Origin: JBBIMS01 sp964531645
GTDB lineage: Bacteria; Acidobacteriota; Aminicenantia; JBFLYD01; JBBIMS01
Direction: 5' to 3'
Assembly: GCA_964531645.1 (NCBI GenBank)
Contig: CAZHEF010000019.1
Coordinates: 1 to 45,616, forward strand
Length of the DNA: 45,616 bases
A program made the translations under genes and the position numbers. Below, piece by piece: positions 36,508 to 45,297 of the stretch (the stretch's first letter is position 1; each line of letters opens with the position of its first letter). The notes under the pieces were generated by a model that ran no database searches, was not told where the DNA came from, and saw only the letters and a program-made list of their open reading frames with translations.

Positions 36508-37016
36508 TTGACCTTATTGAATCCAGAATCACAGGAACACAGATTGCCTATTACATTGTCTGTAAAAGAAAGCTCTGGCTTTTCTCAAATCATATAGAGA
36601 TGGAGAGATATTCGGACTATGTCTCTATTGGAAAATTGATTTCTGAGGAAAGCTTCAAAAGGGAAAAATTCAAGGAAATTGCAATTGGAGAAACATTAAA
36701 AATTGATTTTCTAAAAATTGGAGATGAAATAGTAGTTCATGAGGTCAAAAAATCAAGAAAGCTTGAAGATGCCCACATCTGGCAGGTAAAATTTTACATT
36801 TATTCCCTGAAAAAAACAGGCGTCAACTGCAATTCAGGAGTAATTCATTATCCGAAACTTATGCGGAAAATAGAAGTCAAACTAAGTGCGGAAGACATTG
36901 AGAATATAGAAAAGATTCAAAAAGATTTGAGAACCATATTGAAAGGGAATATTCCTCCTCCGATTAAAGTCTCCTATTGTGGCAAGTGTGCCTATTATCA
37001 ATTTTGTTATGTATAA
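36504..37016 (+). CDS. cas4: Cas4 PD-(D/E)xK exonuclease
   Basis: The product trims spacer precursors and helps choose those with a correct PAM, working with Cas1-Cas2. It has 170 residues, the normal size. The first iron-sulfur cysteine is in YYIVCKRKLW, the nuclease core is EVKKSRKLEDAHIWQVKFY (catalytic Glu and Lys), and the remaining cysteines are in YCGKCAYYQFC at the C-terminus. All four cluster cysteines are present. It overlaps the ATPase stop by ATGA and is followed after 2 bases by the cas1 start. A second copy of its first 32 bases lies upstream of the ATPase. Confidence 0.85.
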   Translation: MIDLIESRITGTQIAYYIVCKRKLWLFSNHIEMERYSDYVSIGKLISEESFKREKFKEIAIGETLKIDFLKIGDEIVVHEVKKSRKLEDAHIWQVKFYIYSLKKTGVNCNSGVIHYPKLMRKIEVKLSAEDIENIEKIQKDLRTILKGNIPPPIKVSYCGKCAYYQFCYV

Positions 37017-37082
37017 AAATGGGTAGAAGTTTTTACATCTTCTCATCGGGAGAACTTGAAAGAAGAGAAAATACACTCTGTT

Positions 37083-37088
37083 TTAATT
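37083..37088. repeat. Target-site duplication, left copy
   Basis: TTAATT here is repeated at 38710-38715 on the other side of the IS. Removing the IS and one copy restores the cas1 reading frame, which supports the 6-base duplication. Confidence 0.8.
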
Positions 37089-38709
37089 GTGGGTGGTCAG
37101 AAATTAACTAATTTTTAGCTTATATTCCCTTTTGGGAATTGATCTTTGACAATCAATTTTGATTACATCGCTCGGCTTCGATAAACTTAGGCGCAAATAA
37201 ACTTAATCGGCTTCATACATCTTCATTTTATAATACAACTTTTGCTTAAAACAAATTTTCTGCTAAAAAGCGCAAATACCTCCACCTATGCTAAAATCAA
37301 AATCGGATAAAAACAATCTCTCAAGCGACCTTACGCTTCCTCAATCGCCCAGAATCTTTTGCTTCTTTTACCTGTGCAATCCGCCGACCTACTTCACCAA
37401 GACAACAAAGCAGCACAAACCAACGGACCTTCACTAAATGCCGAAAATAGAAATTCGTCATACCCCGATTATTCTTTAAAATACCATTCTCCGCCTCAAT
37501 CCACGCACGCTTTTTGGCATACTCTTTCTTCCAGGATTTCTTGCCATTCAAGGTCATATCCTGCAAACGATACTCACGGTCATTGCCAATATAGAAACTA
37601 CGACCATATTTACTACGATTACATATCGGCGCAAAAAGACAATCACCACCTTCAACCGCAATCGGACAACGATACTTCACTCGCTTGCGCTTTTTTTCTT
37701 GACCCCAATAAACTAATCTGCGGCCACTCAGACAGCACAAATGTCCTTTTTCATCAAGATAGACATTCTCGGTAAGAAAAGGATTCTCTTTACCCCGCGT
37801 GTTGATTGCGATATATGGTTTTGCGGCCAAGTCCTCAATAACCTTCTTAAAATTTTCATTAGAATCAAAGCCGGCATCACCAAAGACTTTCTTCACTTTA
37901 ACCGCGGGATGATAATGCGTGAATTGGTCAATTACCTTACGAAACTCAGGTGATTCTCCTGCGTTGCCCGGCACTACTTCTACAGCAATCGGAAAGATTG
38001 GTTCTTTAACACTGACTAAGAGAATCACTTTATATCCGAAGAATGAAAAGGTCTGGCGTTTGAAGCCCCAGCGTGCCTCAGGGTCATGGGGTTGAGCACA
38101 AAGATGTGTGCTATCACAGGCGATTTCAATTTTATGGGTTTTCGCAAGGGCAAAGAGTTGAGCCACGAGGGTATGAAAGAGTGCGAGCATTCGGTTATCA
38201 CAAGTAAGCATGGTGATAAAGTTTGAGAGGGTGTTATGGGCTGGTGTTTCGCCATAGGAGAAACCGCAAAGGTAGCTGAGTCGTGGTTTTTCTTTGAGGT
38301 TTTTGGCGATTTCTCGTAAGGATTGGGCTTCGTTTAGCGGGATTAAGAGTAAGGCTTTGAGCATTGCAATGAAGTCGTATCCTTTTCGGCCTTTTTTAGA
38401 TTTCTTTAGCGGTTTGAATTTTGCCATTGATTGCCAATCAATGGCGTCAAAAATTTGTTTTATTGGGTCGTCAGGTGTAATGGTTCGGGCGATGTAGAGG
38501 TCCATGAAATTGAGTTGTTTATTAGGCATTAGCCTCCTTAAGTGTAGTGTTATATGGCAAAAAAGAGGCGATGTCAAGGGAAGTGGAGCATTAGGAGATT
38601 TTAGTGACAGCACAAGTGCTGTCAATCCAAGTGTGATGGAGGTAATTGAAAAAATGAAGTCTTTGCAAATGATGGAAGATACGGTGTTTCGGAATTTCCG
38701 AACACCCAC
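37089..38709 (-). mobile_element. Complete IS element, 1621 bases
   Basis: The ends are imperfect inverted repeats: GTGGGTGGTCAGAAATTA at the left and, on the other strand, GTGGGTGTTCGGAAATTC at the right. TTAATT is duplicated on both sides. The element holds one intact DDE transposase gene on the minus strand, and about 230 bases of non-coding DNA at its left end. It is inserted opposite to the direction of cas1. The family is close to IS5/IS1182-like elements judging from the transposase. Confidence 0.9.
37321..38529 (-). CDS. DDE transposase (IS5/IS1182-like)
   Basis: The 402-residue product moves the IS by cut-and-paste or related chemistry. The N-terminal part has PIKQIFDAIDWQSMAKF and KGYDFIAMLKALLLIP, typical of the DUF772-type DNA-binding region. 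The DDE residues are predicted in EIACDSTHLC, KVFGDAGFDSNE and KKRAWIEAENGILKNNRG. A cysteine cluster (CPIAVEGGDCLFAPIC) sits between the second and third. The start was placed at MPNKQLNF, not at the longer frame reaching the IS end, because an AAGGAGG site stands just upstream and the upstream 60 codons read through the terminal repeat. All catalytic residues seem intact, so the element may still be mobile. Confidence 0.85.
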   Translation of the reverse strand: MPNKQLNFMDLYIARTITPDDPIKQIFDAIDWQSMAKFKPLKKSKKGRKGYDFIAMLKALLLIPLNEAQSLREIAKNLKEKPRLSYLCGFSYGETPAHNTLSNFITMLTCDNRMLALFHTLVAQLFALAKTHKIEIACDSTHLCAQPHDPEARWGFKRQTFSFFGYKVILLVSVKEPIFPIAVEVVPGNAGESPEFRKVIDQFTHYHPAVKVKKVFGDAGFDSNENFKKVIEDLAAKPYIAINTRGKENPFLTENVYLDEKGHLCCLSGRRLVYWGQEKKRKRVKYRCPIAVEGGDCLFAPICNRSKYGRSFYIGNDREYRLQDMTLNGKKSWKKEYAKKRAWIEAENGILKNNRGMTNFYFRHLVKVRWFVLLCCLGEVGRRIAQVKEAKDSGRLRKRKVA

Positions 38710-38715
38710 TTAATT
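38710..38715. repeat. Target-site duplication, right copy
   Basis: TTAATT, the second copy of the 6-base duplication at 37083-37088, directly follows the right end of the IS and is followed by the remainder of cas1. Confidence 0.8.
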
Positions 38716-39614
38716 CAGAAGGAGGGAAAAGATTTATTCCTGTAACAGAAGTAGAGCAAATCTTTCTTATGGGCGAGAATACTTTCAATACAAAATTAAT
38801 TGATTTTCTATCCCAGAACGGAATCGTCCTTCATTTCTTCAACTATTATGGATATTACACAGGTAGTTTCTATCCAAGAGAGGAAAATATCTCAGGGAGT
38901 CTGATTTTGAAGCAGGTTGAGCATTGTAAGGAGCATGATAAAAGAATATTTATTGCAAAGGAGATTGTAGAAAGTGCAATTCACAATCTCCACAGGGTTC
39001 TTGAAAAGAGAGGATTTGAAGAAGAGGTTGAAAAAATAAGAGAATGCGAGAAGGAAGTGAAAGATTGCAAAACAATTGAGGAACTTATGCTTGTTGAAGC
39101 AAAAGCAAGAAAAACTTACTATTCAACCTTTGAAAGAATCACTGGTTGGGAATTTGGAGGAAGAAGTATTCAACCTCCCCAGAATCCCTTAAATGCAATG
39201 ATTTCCTTTGGAAACTCTCTCTTGTATGCCAATATTCTAAAAGAGATTTATCACACAGCCCTTCACCCTGCAATAAGCTATCTGCATGAACCGGGCGAAC
39301 GAAGGTTCTCCTTAGCCCTTGACATTGCTGAGGTCTTCAAACCAGTATTTGTAGACAGATTAATTTTTAGCCTCGTAAATCTATCAACGATAAAGGAGGA
39401 GCATTTTCTAAGGGAACTTAATTTTTCTTACTTAAATGAAGAGGGGAGAAAGATTTTTGTAAAAGAATTCGATTCTCTTCTTGAAGAGACAATCCTTCAC
39501 AGAAATCTCAGGAGGAAAATAAAATACAGAAACTTGATAAGACTTGAGCTATTCAAATTAATAAGGCACATCCTTGGAGAAAAAGAGTATAGTGGATTGA
39601 AGGTCTGGTGGTAA

Positions 39615-39896
39615 ATGAAAATAATACTTGTTTACGACATTGAGCTCAAAGAGCCAGAAGACCAGAGAAGGCTCAACTGGGCAAAAAAGATAGCAAGGAA
39701 ATATCTTCACCATGTTCAGAAATCTGTATTTGAAGGAAACATAACCCTTTCCCAGCTAACTAAATTGCAGAGTGAAATTTTAAAAGTTATAGACTCTGAA
39801 AGGGACAGTGTAATAATTTACAAAATGCCAGAGGCAGTTCAATGGGAAAGGATTATTCTCACAAAAAGAGAACCAAGGACAGGGAATATAATATGA
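39615..39896 (+). CDS. cas2: Cas2 adaptation endonuclease-fold protein
   Basis: The 93-residue product forms the central dimer of the Cas1-Cas2 integrase. The first strand is KIILVYDIEL with the conserved Asp, followed by RRLNWAKKIARKYLHHVQKS and VFEGNITLSQL, as in type I-B Cas2. Length is normal and the frame is intact. The ATG follows the cas1 stop without a gap. With cas1 split, it has no working partner from this operon. No CRISPR repeats follow it. Confidence 0.9.
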   Translation: MKIILVYDIELKEPEDQRRLNWAKKIARKYLHHVQKSVFEGNITLSQLTKLQSEILKVIDSERDSVIIYKMPEAVQWERIILTKREPRTGNII

Positions 39897-40052
39897 ATTT
39901 GGAAATGGGGCAGAAATGAATTAGAGATTGACGATGGAAATTAAAATCTTTCTAATATTTTACCGTGCAGGGTTAATAATGAGAGGAAAAATTAAATGCT
40001 GGAAAGATGAAGGAAAAAGTGATTGACAGGTTATAGCAGAGAATAAATAAAC

Positions 40053-40289
40053 TGCACTTGGAATTTAGTGCAGTTTTTGATAAACTGTTCTTTAAAAGTG
40101 AAATATGAGATTGCAAAACTGGAACTTTGACGCAAAAAATTGGAGAAAGACCTTGAAAACCCTTCATAGAAAAGGAAATAGGGTCGGTTCCAATCTGCCA
40201 ATGAGGAATTTAAAATAGCTCGGAAGAACGGTAGAGCAGAAGAGCTGAAGAAGGGCTAATCTGCTTACGAGGAGTTTAGCTTAACCTAA
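40053..40289 (+). pseudogene. Possible decayed coding remnant after cas2
   Basis: One frame reads like coding sequence (QFLINCSLKVKYEIAKLEL, later SANEEFKIARKNGRAEELKK, then SAYEEFSL) but is broken by four in-frame stops. It may be the ruin of a small helical protein. I do not recognise a family, and chance cannot be excluded in such AT-rich DNA. Confidence 0.25.
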
Positions 40290-40324
40290 ATTCCGCACGA
40301 TTTTTGTAAAATTGCTCAAAATTG

Positions 40325-40485
40325 AGGGGGGTCGAAAAATAAAATCATTTATTTATGCGGGTTTATGGCTTGATAAAACTGAATTTTTCATAATAGTCAT
40401 GAAAAGGGGGGTTCAATAAAAAAATGATTTATGTATTTATAAATGGGCTTAAAAAGCCAATTTTTGAATAAAATTTGTAGTCATG
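40325..40485. repeat. Two diverged tandem repeats of about 80 bases after cas2
   Basis: Two units (40325-40402 and 40406-40485) both start with GGGGGGTC or GGGGGGTT, share an AAT-ATTTAT core and an AATTTTT stretch, and end in TAGTCATGA. Identity is roughly two thirds by eye. The units are too long and unequal for CRISPR repeats and there are no spacers. Confidence 0.5.
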
Positions 40486-40502
40486 ATGCGGAATATGGAT
40501 TA

Positions 40503-40533
40503 ATGCTGTGAGCCGTTAGCTCAAAGCTGTTAA
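40503..40533. repeat. Dispersed intergenic repeat, fragment copy C
   Basis: GCTGTGAGCCGTTAGCTC and neighbours match the GCTGTGAGC...GCTGTTAGCTGTAAGC block of the repeat at 45107-45156 and the block at 1558-1588. Only this block is present here. It lies just after the stop of priA. Confidence 0.45.
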
Positions 40534-40537
40534 TAAA

Positions 40538-42436
40538 TCAGAAAATGGAAACAGGGTCTATGTCAATTTCTACTGAATGCTTTTCAAGACTATCAATATT
40601 TCCCTTCAGCCACTCTTTGACTTTTTCTCTATCTCCTTTTATTAGTATCTGAACATTCTTCTTTTTCCAGCCAGCATAAGGATTAAGAGATGGACCGATA
40701 ATTTCTATTTTTCCACCTCTCTTCTTAAGTTCCTTAAAAATTGAGCGGGAGAATCTTCCAACCCCCTTTAGAGTCCTTCTTGAAAGAACAAGCTTGACAA
40801 CCATTCCAAAGGGTGGGTTCCCCAACATTTCCCTGATTTTTATTTCTTTTTTGTAGAACGATTCAGGATTCAATTCAGAAAGCCACTTTATTGAGTGGTG
40901 CTCAGGAAACTCTGATACTACAAAGAATTTTCCTCCCTCATCAACCATTTCCATTGCATCATTTATGAGATGAAAAGTTTCCTCGGAAAAGTTTACATCA
41001 GGCAAAGAAAGATTTGCCTCTGGTTTTACAATTACCATAAGTTTTGTTTTCCTCTGAAAATTTTCCAATGATGTTAGAAGCAACTGGGTTCCAACGAGTA
41101 TATTTATTTTCTTTGAAAAGAAATCCTCCCACACCTTTCTCTGAGTCTTTCTTGTTTTTGTTTTCTCCAAATCTAAGATTCCCACTTTAACTTTTGGAAA
41201 TTTTTCCCTTAAAATTTGGGAGAGTCTCTCAGTTCCAATGGCTCCAATAAAAGATAATCTACCATTACATTGTGGACAATAGAGTTTGAAGGGTTCTCTC
41301 CATCCACAGACATGGCAGATTTGTTCTCCTTCCTCATGGGCTTTTAAAGGAATTTTACACTTAGGGCATAGAGCGATCCATCCGCATTTTTTGCAAATCA
41401 GTGTGCTTCCCATTCCTTTCCTGACTGTTAAAAATAAAATCTGATTTCCATTTTTGAGGTTTTTCTTTATTTTGCTTAAAATTTCAGAAGGGATTGGAGC
41501 TTTCTCCTTTATAATTTCCACTTCGGGCTTTTTTTGTGATGGAATTTGAAAGAACTGATATTCCATTTTTGAGATTTTATAGTATGTTTCTACTGATGGA
41601 AGAATTGATCCAAATAAAAGATTGCATTTTTCTATTTCAGCTCTTTTTTCAGCTACCCATCTTGCATGGAATTTTGGATTTTCTTCCATTTTGAAATGTC
41701 TGCTCTCCTCCTCATCTATGATTATTAGACCAAGATCCTTAACTGGCGAGAATAGAAGCTGAGGAGTTCCAATTACAATATCTGCTTCTTCAGAAATTAT
41801 TTTTTCAATCTCCTTTGCCCTTCTTACTGGAGAGAGACCAGAATGAATAATTGACTGGTTCAATTCATTTTTTTCAATTTTGTAGAATGAATTCGCCTTT
41901 AAAATCTCTGGAAAAACAATCATTGTTCTTTTCTTTTCCTCTCTAAACTTCTCTGCGAGTTTTATATAAATTGAAAATCTTTTTTCCCTTTCTCCTGAGA
42001 GGACAAGGGATTTTTCATTTTTCAATTTTTTTATTATTTCCTCCACAATTTTTTCATCCGCCAAAAGGATGGATATTCTTTCACTGTTTCCTTTCCTCTT
42101 CCTTGATTTTCTTCCAATCTTAAGACCTGGAGGAACTGCCATACTTAGGAGTTGACCTATGGGAAGAAGATACTCTTCAGATAGGAAAGTGCATAGTTTC
42201 AAGATTTTTTCATTGATGATAGGTTTTTCATCCATTACTTTTTTGATCTCTTTTATTTCCTCTTTAAACTCATCTTCATAAAAATCAACAATAAACCCAT
42301 TTATTTCATAATTTCTGAAGGGAACAGAAACCCTTTTCCCCAATTCAATTTTTCCCCTTAATTTAGAAGGGACTCTATAGTCAAAGACTTTTCTGAGGGG
42401 AATTGGCAGAGCTATTTTTACATATAATTCACTCAT
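40538..42436 (-). CDS. priA: PriA-like replication restart protein with degenerate helicase motifs
   Basis: PriA normally recognises stalled forks and reloads the replicative helicase. This 632-residue protein has the N-terminal DNA-binding domain (ALPIPLRKVFDYRVP; GKRVSVPFRNYEINGFI) and the zinc-binding cysteines (CKKCGWIALCPKC, CHVCGW, YCPQC). The GTERLSQILREKFPKVKVG and GTQLLL segments also match. The helicase core is altered: the Walker A position reads VLSGEREKRFSI instead of a GSGKTE loop, the DEEH box reads DEEESRHF, and the QxxGRxGR motif is replaced by NDAMEMVDEGG. It is therefore probably not an ATPase, like the mycobacterial PriA proteins that lack helicase motifs. It overlaps the upstream radical SAM gene by 8 bases. 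Confidence 0.85.
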   Translation of the reverse strand: MSELYVKIALPIPLRKVFDYRVPSKLRGKIELGKRVSVPFRNYEINGFIVDFYEDEFKEEIKEIKKVMDEKPIINEKILKLCTFLSEEYLLPIGQLLSMAVPPGLKIGRKSRKRKGNSERISILLADEKIVEEIIKKLKNEKSLVLSGEREKRFSIYIKLAEKFREEKKRTMIVFPEILKANSFYKIEKNELNQSIIHSGLSPVRRAKEIEKIISEEADIVIGTPQLLFSPVKDLGLIIIDEEESRHFKMEENPKFHARWVAEKRAEIEKCNLLFGSILPSVETYYKISKMEYQFFQIPSQKKPEVEIIKEKAPIPSEILSKIKKNLKNGNQILFLTVRKGMGSTLICKKCGWIALCPKCKIPLKAHEEGEQICHVCGWREPFKLYCPQCNGRLSFIGAIGTERLSQILREKFPKVKVGILDLEKTKTRKTQRKVWEDFFSKKINILVGTQLLLTSLENFQRKTKLMVIVKPEANLSLPDVNFSEETFHLINDAMEMVDEGGKFFVVSEFPEHHSIKWLSELNPESFYKKEIKIREMLGNPPFGMVVKLVLSRRTLKGVGRFSRSIFKELKKRGGKIEIIGPSLNPYAGWKKKNVQILIKGDREKVKEWLKGNIDSLEKHSVEIDIDPVSIF

Positions 42437-44873
42437 CTTTAAAAATCACCTTTTCTCGTGTAATGAAAGAAAAAATTGTTTGAGAAAATTTCATGGAGAG
42501 TTGACGAAGAGAGCCTCCGCCTTTTTTGGGGTCGAATTTCATTCTGAAAATTATTCTTCTCGGTTCAGAAAGCAAAAAGAAAGTTTCAACTCCTTCCAGC
42601 GATTTTATTGCTTCAAGGGGAACATTTTCATTTAAATTTTTTCCCGTGAACTCAAAGTCTGTTGACAATGCTTCGAGATCTAAAGAGTATAAAAACCCTT
42701 CAATCTTTTTCGAAAGGTAAGGTTTATCTGATCTTTCAAAACGGAAAAAGCTTAAACCTTCTGGCAGATTCTCTGAAATTGCTTTAAGGAATTCTCCTTC
42801 TTCTATTAAATAGCTTGATTTAAATTCACAAACCTCTTCAAGTCCAGCAACACCTGTTGGAGGAAGAGGTGTAAAGGAAATATGCATATGGGGATGGAAG
42901 CCTTCTGTTATCCATACTGGAATCCTTGCTCTTCTGAAAGCCCTTTCAATTGCTTTCATTGTTTCGAGACTTGAAAGATAACGAGCATTTCCAACCTTTG
43001 AAAAATAAGCTCGATAGAATAAAGTTTCGTTTTGCTTTTCACCAATATAGTCCGATTTTTTGGGAACTAAAGCAATCTCACCTTCCCCTAAAACCTTTTT
43101 CAGAAAAATACAATCCTTGCATTCTGAACATTTTGTCTCAAGGCAACTTTCTGTCCTCTCTCCTTTTAAGGCAAGCTCATATTCTTTCAGCAAATTTTTC
43201 TTTGGGAATCCAGTATTTATAAAATCCCATGGTAATGACTCGTCAAATTCTATTGGTGAGAGATATTTCTTTTTTATTTCATCTGTAAGGAAATCTCTCC
43301 ATAATTCATATCTAAAATAATCCTTCCAACCTTCGAGTTTTCCCCCTGCTTTGAATACTTTCTCAATTAAATTGGATACTTCAATATCCCCTCTTGAAAG
43401 AACTCCTTCAATCTCTGACATCTCCGGGTCATGGGATTTTATGTTAATTGAAGGGTATCGAGAGAGCTCCTTTTTTACCCTTCTGATTTTTTCCTTCAGA
43501 GAATCTATGCTCTCCATCCCGCACCACTGAAAGGGGGTGTGCGGTTTTGGAACAAAGGGAGAAATTGTGAGATTTATCTCTATATTTCTACCCGAAACTC
43601 TTCTCCCTATTTCAAAAATTTTCTTTGTCATTTCAATTATACCGTCTATATCCTCTTCTTTTTCCTCAGGAAGCCCTATCATGAAATATAATTTTATGAG
43701 CCTCCATCCCTTTGAAAAAAGAATTTCTACACCCTTGTAAATTTCATCATCTGTTATGTTTTTATTTACAATTTTTCTCAATCTTTCTGTCCCAGCCTCT
43801 GGAGCTATTGTGAAGCCTGTTTTTCTGATTTTCTTAATCTCCTCTAATATTTTCTTTCTCAATCCTGATGGCCTTAGGGATGGAATTGAAATTGAAATTT
43901 TATCATCAGAAAGACACTCTGCAAGAGCTGATAAAAGCTCTTCTATGTAAGGATAGTCTGACACACTCAGAGAACTCAAAGAAATATCTTCATAACCTGA
44001 AAATTCGAGGAGTTGAAGAGCCTCTTTTAAAACATTTTCAGGATTTTTTACTCTATAAGGAGAATAAATTGAAAAAGCTTGACAGAATCTGCATCTCTGA
44101 GGGCATCCCCTTGCAATTTCAACAATTGATCTGTCGAAAACTATCTCATTAAATGGAACTAAAGGAGATGGAAGGGGAGCTTCTTCTATTTTTTCAAAAA
44201 CTCTCTTTTTTATCTCTTTTACTCCATTATAGAAGAGAGGAACCACGAATCTTCCTTTATTCTCTTTCCTCCAGAATTGAGGGACATAGACACCATCAAT
44301 TTCTGAAAGTCTTTTTAGAATCTTTTCTCTACCTTTTCCCTTTTTTTCTCTGTAAGTATTTAATATTTCAATAATCCCTTCCTCGCCTTCTCCAATATAG
44401 AAAACATCAATAAAAGGTGAGATTGGTTCAGGGTTAAAAGTACCTGGTCCTCCTGCTATTACTATTGGAGCATCTTCTTTTCTATCTTCAGATCTAAATG
44501 GAATTCTTCCAAGTTCAAGGATGTTCAAAACATTTGTGTAATTCATTTCATAAGAAATGGAAAAACCTATAAGGTCAAAATCTCGAAGGAATATTCTATT
44601 CTCGAGGGAAAATATTGGGATATCCCTTTTTCTCAAGACCTTTTCAAAATCGGGTGCAGGAGCGAAAAATCTTTCAGCAGATGCCCATGGGATTGAATTT
44701 ATCAAAGAATAGATAATTCTGAATCCAAGGGATGACATTCCAATCTCGTAAAGGTCAGGAAAAACAAGAGCAAATTTCACCTCCACCTCATCAGGATTTT
44801 TCTTTACAATATTCCATTCATTTCCAAGATACCTTGAGGGTTTTGAAACTGATTTTAGGAAATCTTCAATCAT
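42429..44873 (-). CDS. Fused radical SAM (TIGR03960) and DUF2344 protein
   Basis: The 814-residue product joins two proteins that are often neighbours in other bacteria. The N-terminal part (about 1-570) is a B12-binding-like plus radical SAM protein of the TIGR03960 family (FPDLYEIGMSSLGFRI; IAGGPGTFNPEP), with the cluster motif CPQRCRFCQ near residue 260 and TIAPEAGTERLRKIVNKN beyond it. The C-terminal part (about 625-814) is a DUF2344 domain (YLSSLETMKAIERAFRRARI; EGFHPHMHISFTPLPPTG). The radical SAM reaction is unknown; association with DUF2344 suggests RNA or ribosome-related modification, an inference. I start at the MIEDFLKS methionine because the codon four earlier is TTG without a ribosome site. 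It overlaps priA by 8 bases. Confidence 0.85.
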   Translation of the reverse strand: MIEDFLKSVSKPSRYLGNEWNIVKKNPDEVEVKFALVFPDLYEIGMSSLGFRIIYSLINSIPWASAERFFAPAPDFEKVLRKRDIPIFSLENRIFLRDFDLIGFSISYEMNYTNVLNILELGRIPFRSEDRKEDAPIVIAGGPGTFNPEPISPFIDVFYIGEGEEGIIEILNTYREKKGKGREKILKRLSEIDGVYVPQFWRKENKGRFVVPLFYNGVKEIKKRVFEKIEEAPLPSPLVPFNEIVFDRSIVEIARGCPQRCRFCQAFSIYSPYRVKNPENVLKEALQLLEFSGYEDISLSSLSVSDYPYIEELLSALAECLSDDKISISIPSLRPSGLRKKILEEIKKIRKTGFTIAPEAGTERLRKIVNKNITDDEIYKGVEILFSKGWRLIKLYFMIGLPEEKEEDIDGIIEMTKKIFEIGRRVSGRNIEINLTISPFVPKPHTPFQWCGMESIDSLKEKIRRVKKELSRYPSINIKSHDPEMSEIEGVLSRGDIEVSNLIEKVFKAGGKLEGWKDYFRYELWRDFLTDEIKKKYLSPIEFDESLPWDFINTGFPKKNLLKEYELALKGERTESCLETKCSECKDCIFLKKVLGEGEIALVPKKSDYIGEKQNETLFYRAYFSKVGNARYLSSLETMKAIERAFRRARIPVWITEGFHPHMHISFTPLPPTGVAGLEEVCEFKSSYLIEEGEFLKAISENLPEGLSFFRFERSDKPYLSKKIEGFLYSLDLEALSTDFEFTGKNLNENVPLEAIKSLEGVETFFLLSEPRRIIFRMKFDPKKGGGSLRQLSMKFSQTIFSFITREKVIFKDE

Positions 44874-44991
44874 TTTTATTTCCAATATATATTTTACCTT
44901 ACAAACACTATTTTTAAGAAATAACTCCTGAGTTTCCTGAGTTTCTGAAGGATATGAAAGGAGCGACTGACATGAGCTCTATCTCCTCAAA

Positions 44992-45156
44992 GGTTAAAAA
45001 TCACCAAGCATCAATAACCAAACTCCAAATACGCAAGGAAGGAGCATTGAAAATTGGAAATTGAAAAATGCAAATTTTTAATTTATTTAATTGAATTTTG
45101 CTCGATGCTGTTTGCTGTGAGCTTTTGTTTATCAGCTGTTAGCTGTAAGCTGTTAG
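44992..45156. repeat. Dispersed intergenic repeat, copy B
   Basis: Bases 44992-45031 match the reverse complement of 1629-1667 closely, and 45107-45156 carries the GCTGTTAGCTGTAAGCTG block shared with copies A and C. Between them is AT-rich sequence with GGAGCATTGAAAATTGGAA, which also has counterparts in copy A. The gene-free stretch 44874-45297 otherwise holds the upstream region of the radical SAM-DUF2344 gene and nothing recognisable. Confidence 0.6.
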
Positions 45157-45297
45157 GGGTCTAATATCTTCCTTCAAGAGTGGGATTAAGTAATTGAAGA
45201 TTTTTAAAGTCTTTAATTCCAGGTTTTTAAACATTGCTTCGGGGTTTTCTATTCTATTCAGTAAGAATATCAAAAGGAGTCTTCCAGATTTTAAGCT

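Larger units (their letters stand above)
37019..39614 (+). pseudogene. cas1: cas1 split by an insertion sequence
   Basis: Cas1 is the integrase that inserts new spacers. The 5' part is 37019-37088 (GRSFYIFSSGELERRENTLC) and the 3' part is 38716-39614. Removing the IS and one copy of the 6-base target duplication rejoins them in frame (LCFNSEGGKRFIPVTEVEQI), giving a complete protein of 322 residues with no other lesion. The metal ligands are visible: Glu in EAKARKTYY, His in SYLHEPGERR and Asp in ALDIAEVFKP. The downstream part alone has an ATG at 38769 but lacks the N-terminal beta domain. The clean structure shows that the insertion is recent relative to the rest of the decay. Its end abuts cas2 directly. 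Confidence 0.9.

Noticed and set aside
38530..38709. N-terminal extension of the transposase to the IS end
   Set aside because: It reads through the terminal inverted repeat, has no ribosome site, and an AAGGAGG site stands before the internal ATG at 38529.
40325..40485. Repeats after cas2 as a degenerate CRISPR array
   Set aside because: The units are about 80 bases long, only two in number and similar along most of their length, with no unique spacers between short identical repeats.
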